Shown here: one piece after another, positions 6,449 to 7,172 of the stretch
Position numbering within the stretch: the first letter of the stretch is position 1
How the letters are laid out: every line of letters begins with the position of its first letter
Assembly (NCBI GenBank): GCA_009704345.1
Contig: WLEH01000054.1
Location: 1-7,172, forward strand
Direction: 5' to 3'
DNA: 7,172 bases
Source: Actinomycetota bacterium
Lineage (GTDB): Bacteria > Actinomycetota > Actinomycetes > S36-B12 > UBA5976
Notes under the pieces: generated by a model
Database searches by the model: none
What the model was told of the DNA's origin: nothing
Seen by the model: only the letters and a program-made list of their open reading frames with translations
Made by a program: the position numbers and the translations under genes

Positions 6449-7172
6449 CACTACCTCGCTTAGTCTCAACTTCTGGTCGGTTGGTGCGGTTAGTTCGCGC
6501 AGCACTCATTGGCGGAACTGGAAAACTTGGTGCGGTAGCCTCAGTTTCCACCGTCTCCTTTTTTGATTTTCGATATTCCAAAATCAAACTTATCAACAGC
6601 AGTGCAGCAACTGGTGCGGCTAACCAAGTCAAGATCCTGGTGTTTGAAATCAGGTCCTCAGAGATCGCAACGCGTGCTGCGCCAACTACAAAAACCCAAC
6701 CCAGCGCTACTGGAATTAGTACTTTCCAACCAAAGTCCATGAATTGGTCATAACGCAATCTTGGCAATGTCCCGCGCAACCAAATAAAGATAAAGATAAA
6801 TGCCAACACTTTGCCAAAGAACCAAACCAGCGGCAGCCAACCTTCGTTAGCACCTGGAATCATTGAGAATGGGAATGGTGCTCGCCAGCCACCTAAGAAC
6901 AGTGTTGTCGCAAGTGCCGATACGGTCACCATATTTACATATTCTGCTAAGAAAAACAATGCGAACTTCAATGATGAATACTCGGTATGGAAACCACCTA
7001 CAAGTTCACCTTCAGCTTCTGGTAAATCAAACGGCGCACGGTTCGTTTCACCAACCATTGATGTGGTGTAAATGATGAATGATGGCAGCAGCAAAATTGC
7101 GTACCAAATTCGCTCTTGCGCTGTCACAATTTCCGAAGTCGACATTGAGCCGGCATAAAGGAAAACCGCAAC
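6441..7172 (-). CDS. nuoH: NADH-quinone oxidoreductase subunit H, 5'-truncated by window edge
   Basis: C-terminal 243 residues of the membrane subunit that forms much of the quinone-binding chamber and joins the peripheral and membrane arms. The frame continues through the right edge: the nine codons upstream of the internal Met at 7145 read VAVFLYAGS, which belongs to the family, so 7145 is not a start. The acidic cytoplasmic loop SMVGETNRAPFDLPEAEGEL and the following GGFHTEYSSLKFALFFLAEY are the NuoH signature, with the conserved glutamates of the proton and quinone path present. LRGTLPRLRYDQFMDFGWK follows before the last canonical helix. After that helix come an additional hydrophobic segment (ILTWLAAPVAALLLISLIL) and a charged tail with SFPVPPM, an arrangement of actinobacterial NuoH absent from E. 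coli. It overlaps nuoI by 8 bp. The first part of the gene is outside the window. Confidence 0.97.
   Translation of the reverse strand, partial: VAVFLYAGSMSTSEIVTAQERIWYAILLLPSFIIYTTSMVGETNRAPFDLPEAEGELVGGFHTEYSSLKFALFFLAEYVNMVTVSALATTLFLGGWRAPFPFSMIPGANEGWLPLVWFFGKVLAFIFIFIWLRGTLPRLRYDQFMDFGWKVLIPVALGWVFVVGAARVAISEDLISNTRILTWLAAPVAALLLISLILEYRKSKKETVETEATAPSFPVPPMSAARTNRTNRPEVETKRGSDG
6454..6457 (-). promoter_or_regulatory. ribosome binding site of nuoI
   Basis: GAGG on the minus strand, 5 nt before ATG at 6448 and inside the end of nuoH. It is the reason for choosing this start over the in-frame ATG at 6505. Confidence 0.65.

Noticed and set aside
6449..6505. Longer NuoI beginning at ATG 6505
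   Set aside because: It would overlap nuoH by 65 bp and add a polar stretch (LRELTAPTDQKLRLSEVV) that is only nuoH tail DNA read in another frame; the later ATG has a good ribosome site.
6351..7075. Several plus-strand frames antisense to nuoI and nuoH
   Set aside because: They mirror the codon pattern of conserved nuo genes, with no family signatures and no promoter or ribosome site context.
7143..7145. ATG as the start of a short NuoH
   Set aside because: Codons upstream to the window edge (VAVFLYAGS) stay in frame and match the family, so the Met is internal and the gene is cut by the window edge.
1..7172. A novel defence, mobile or biosynthetic system
   Set aside because: Every stretch longer than 11 bases is accounted for by nuoH-nuoN. 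No repeats in arrays, transposase, integrase, tRNA or unexplained gene is present.

Overview
The window is a single-strand block of respiratory complex I (NADH:quinone oxidoreductase, type I) genes. Everything is transcribed on the minus strand, so genes run from high to low coordinates. In transcription order they are nuoH (5' end beyond the right edge), nuoI, nuoJ, nuoK, nuoL, nuoM and nuoN (3' end beyond the left edge). This is the classical bacterial order for the membrane arm plus the NuoI ferredoxin-like subunit. nuoA-G would be expected upstream, beyond position 7172.

Packing is extremely tight. nuoH/nuoI overlap by 8 bp, nuoI/nuoJ by 4 bp (ATGA), nuoJ/nuoK by 14 bp, and nuoM/nuoN by 1 bp (TAATG). 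The only gaps are 11 nt (nuoK-nuoL) and 3 nt (nuoL-nuoM). There is no intergenic region of any size and no RNA gene, mobile element, CRISPR array, recognisable promoter or rho-independent terminator. This fits one long, translationally coupled polycistronic message entering from the right and leaving to the left.

The proteins point to an actinobacterium. NuoJ has the long hydrophilic tail, and NuoH has an extra C-terminal helix and a PVPPM tail. NuoI has the actinobacterial C-terminal region, and NuoN has the polar insert before the LEV(M/L)SLPLYL helix. Base composition is only in the mid-40s percent G+C by eye, low for the phylum. That would suit aquatic low-GC lineages such as the acI/Nanopelagicales group, but this placement is inference and no search was run.

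Functionally, NuoI carries two 4Fe-4S clusters that pass electrons toward the quinone site formed partly by NuoH. NuoH, NuoJ and NuoK form the proximal membrane module, and NuoL, NuoM and NuoN are the three antiporter-like subunits. The key Glu, Lys and His residues of the proton path are present in every subunit visible here, so the complex looks intact and proton-pumping. I found no evidence of a previously undescribed system. The points worth a second look are small: lineage-type protein tails, one junction hairpin, an over-represented hexamer, and an unusual NuoM helix motif.
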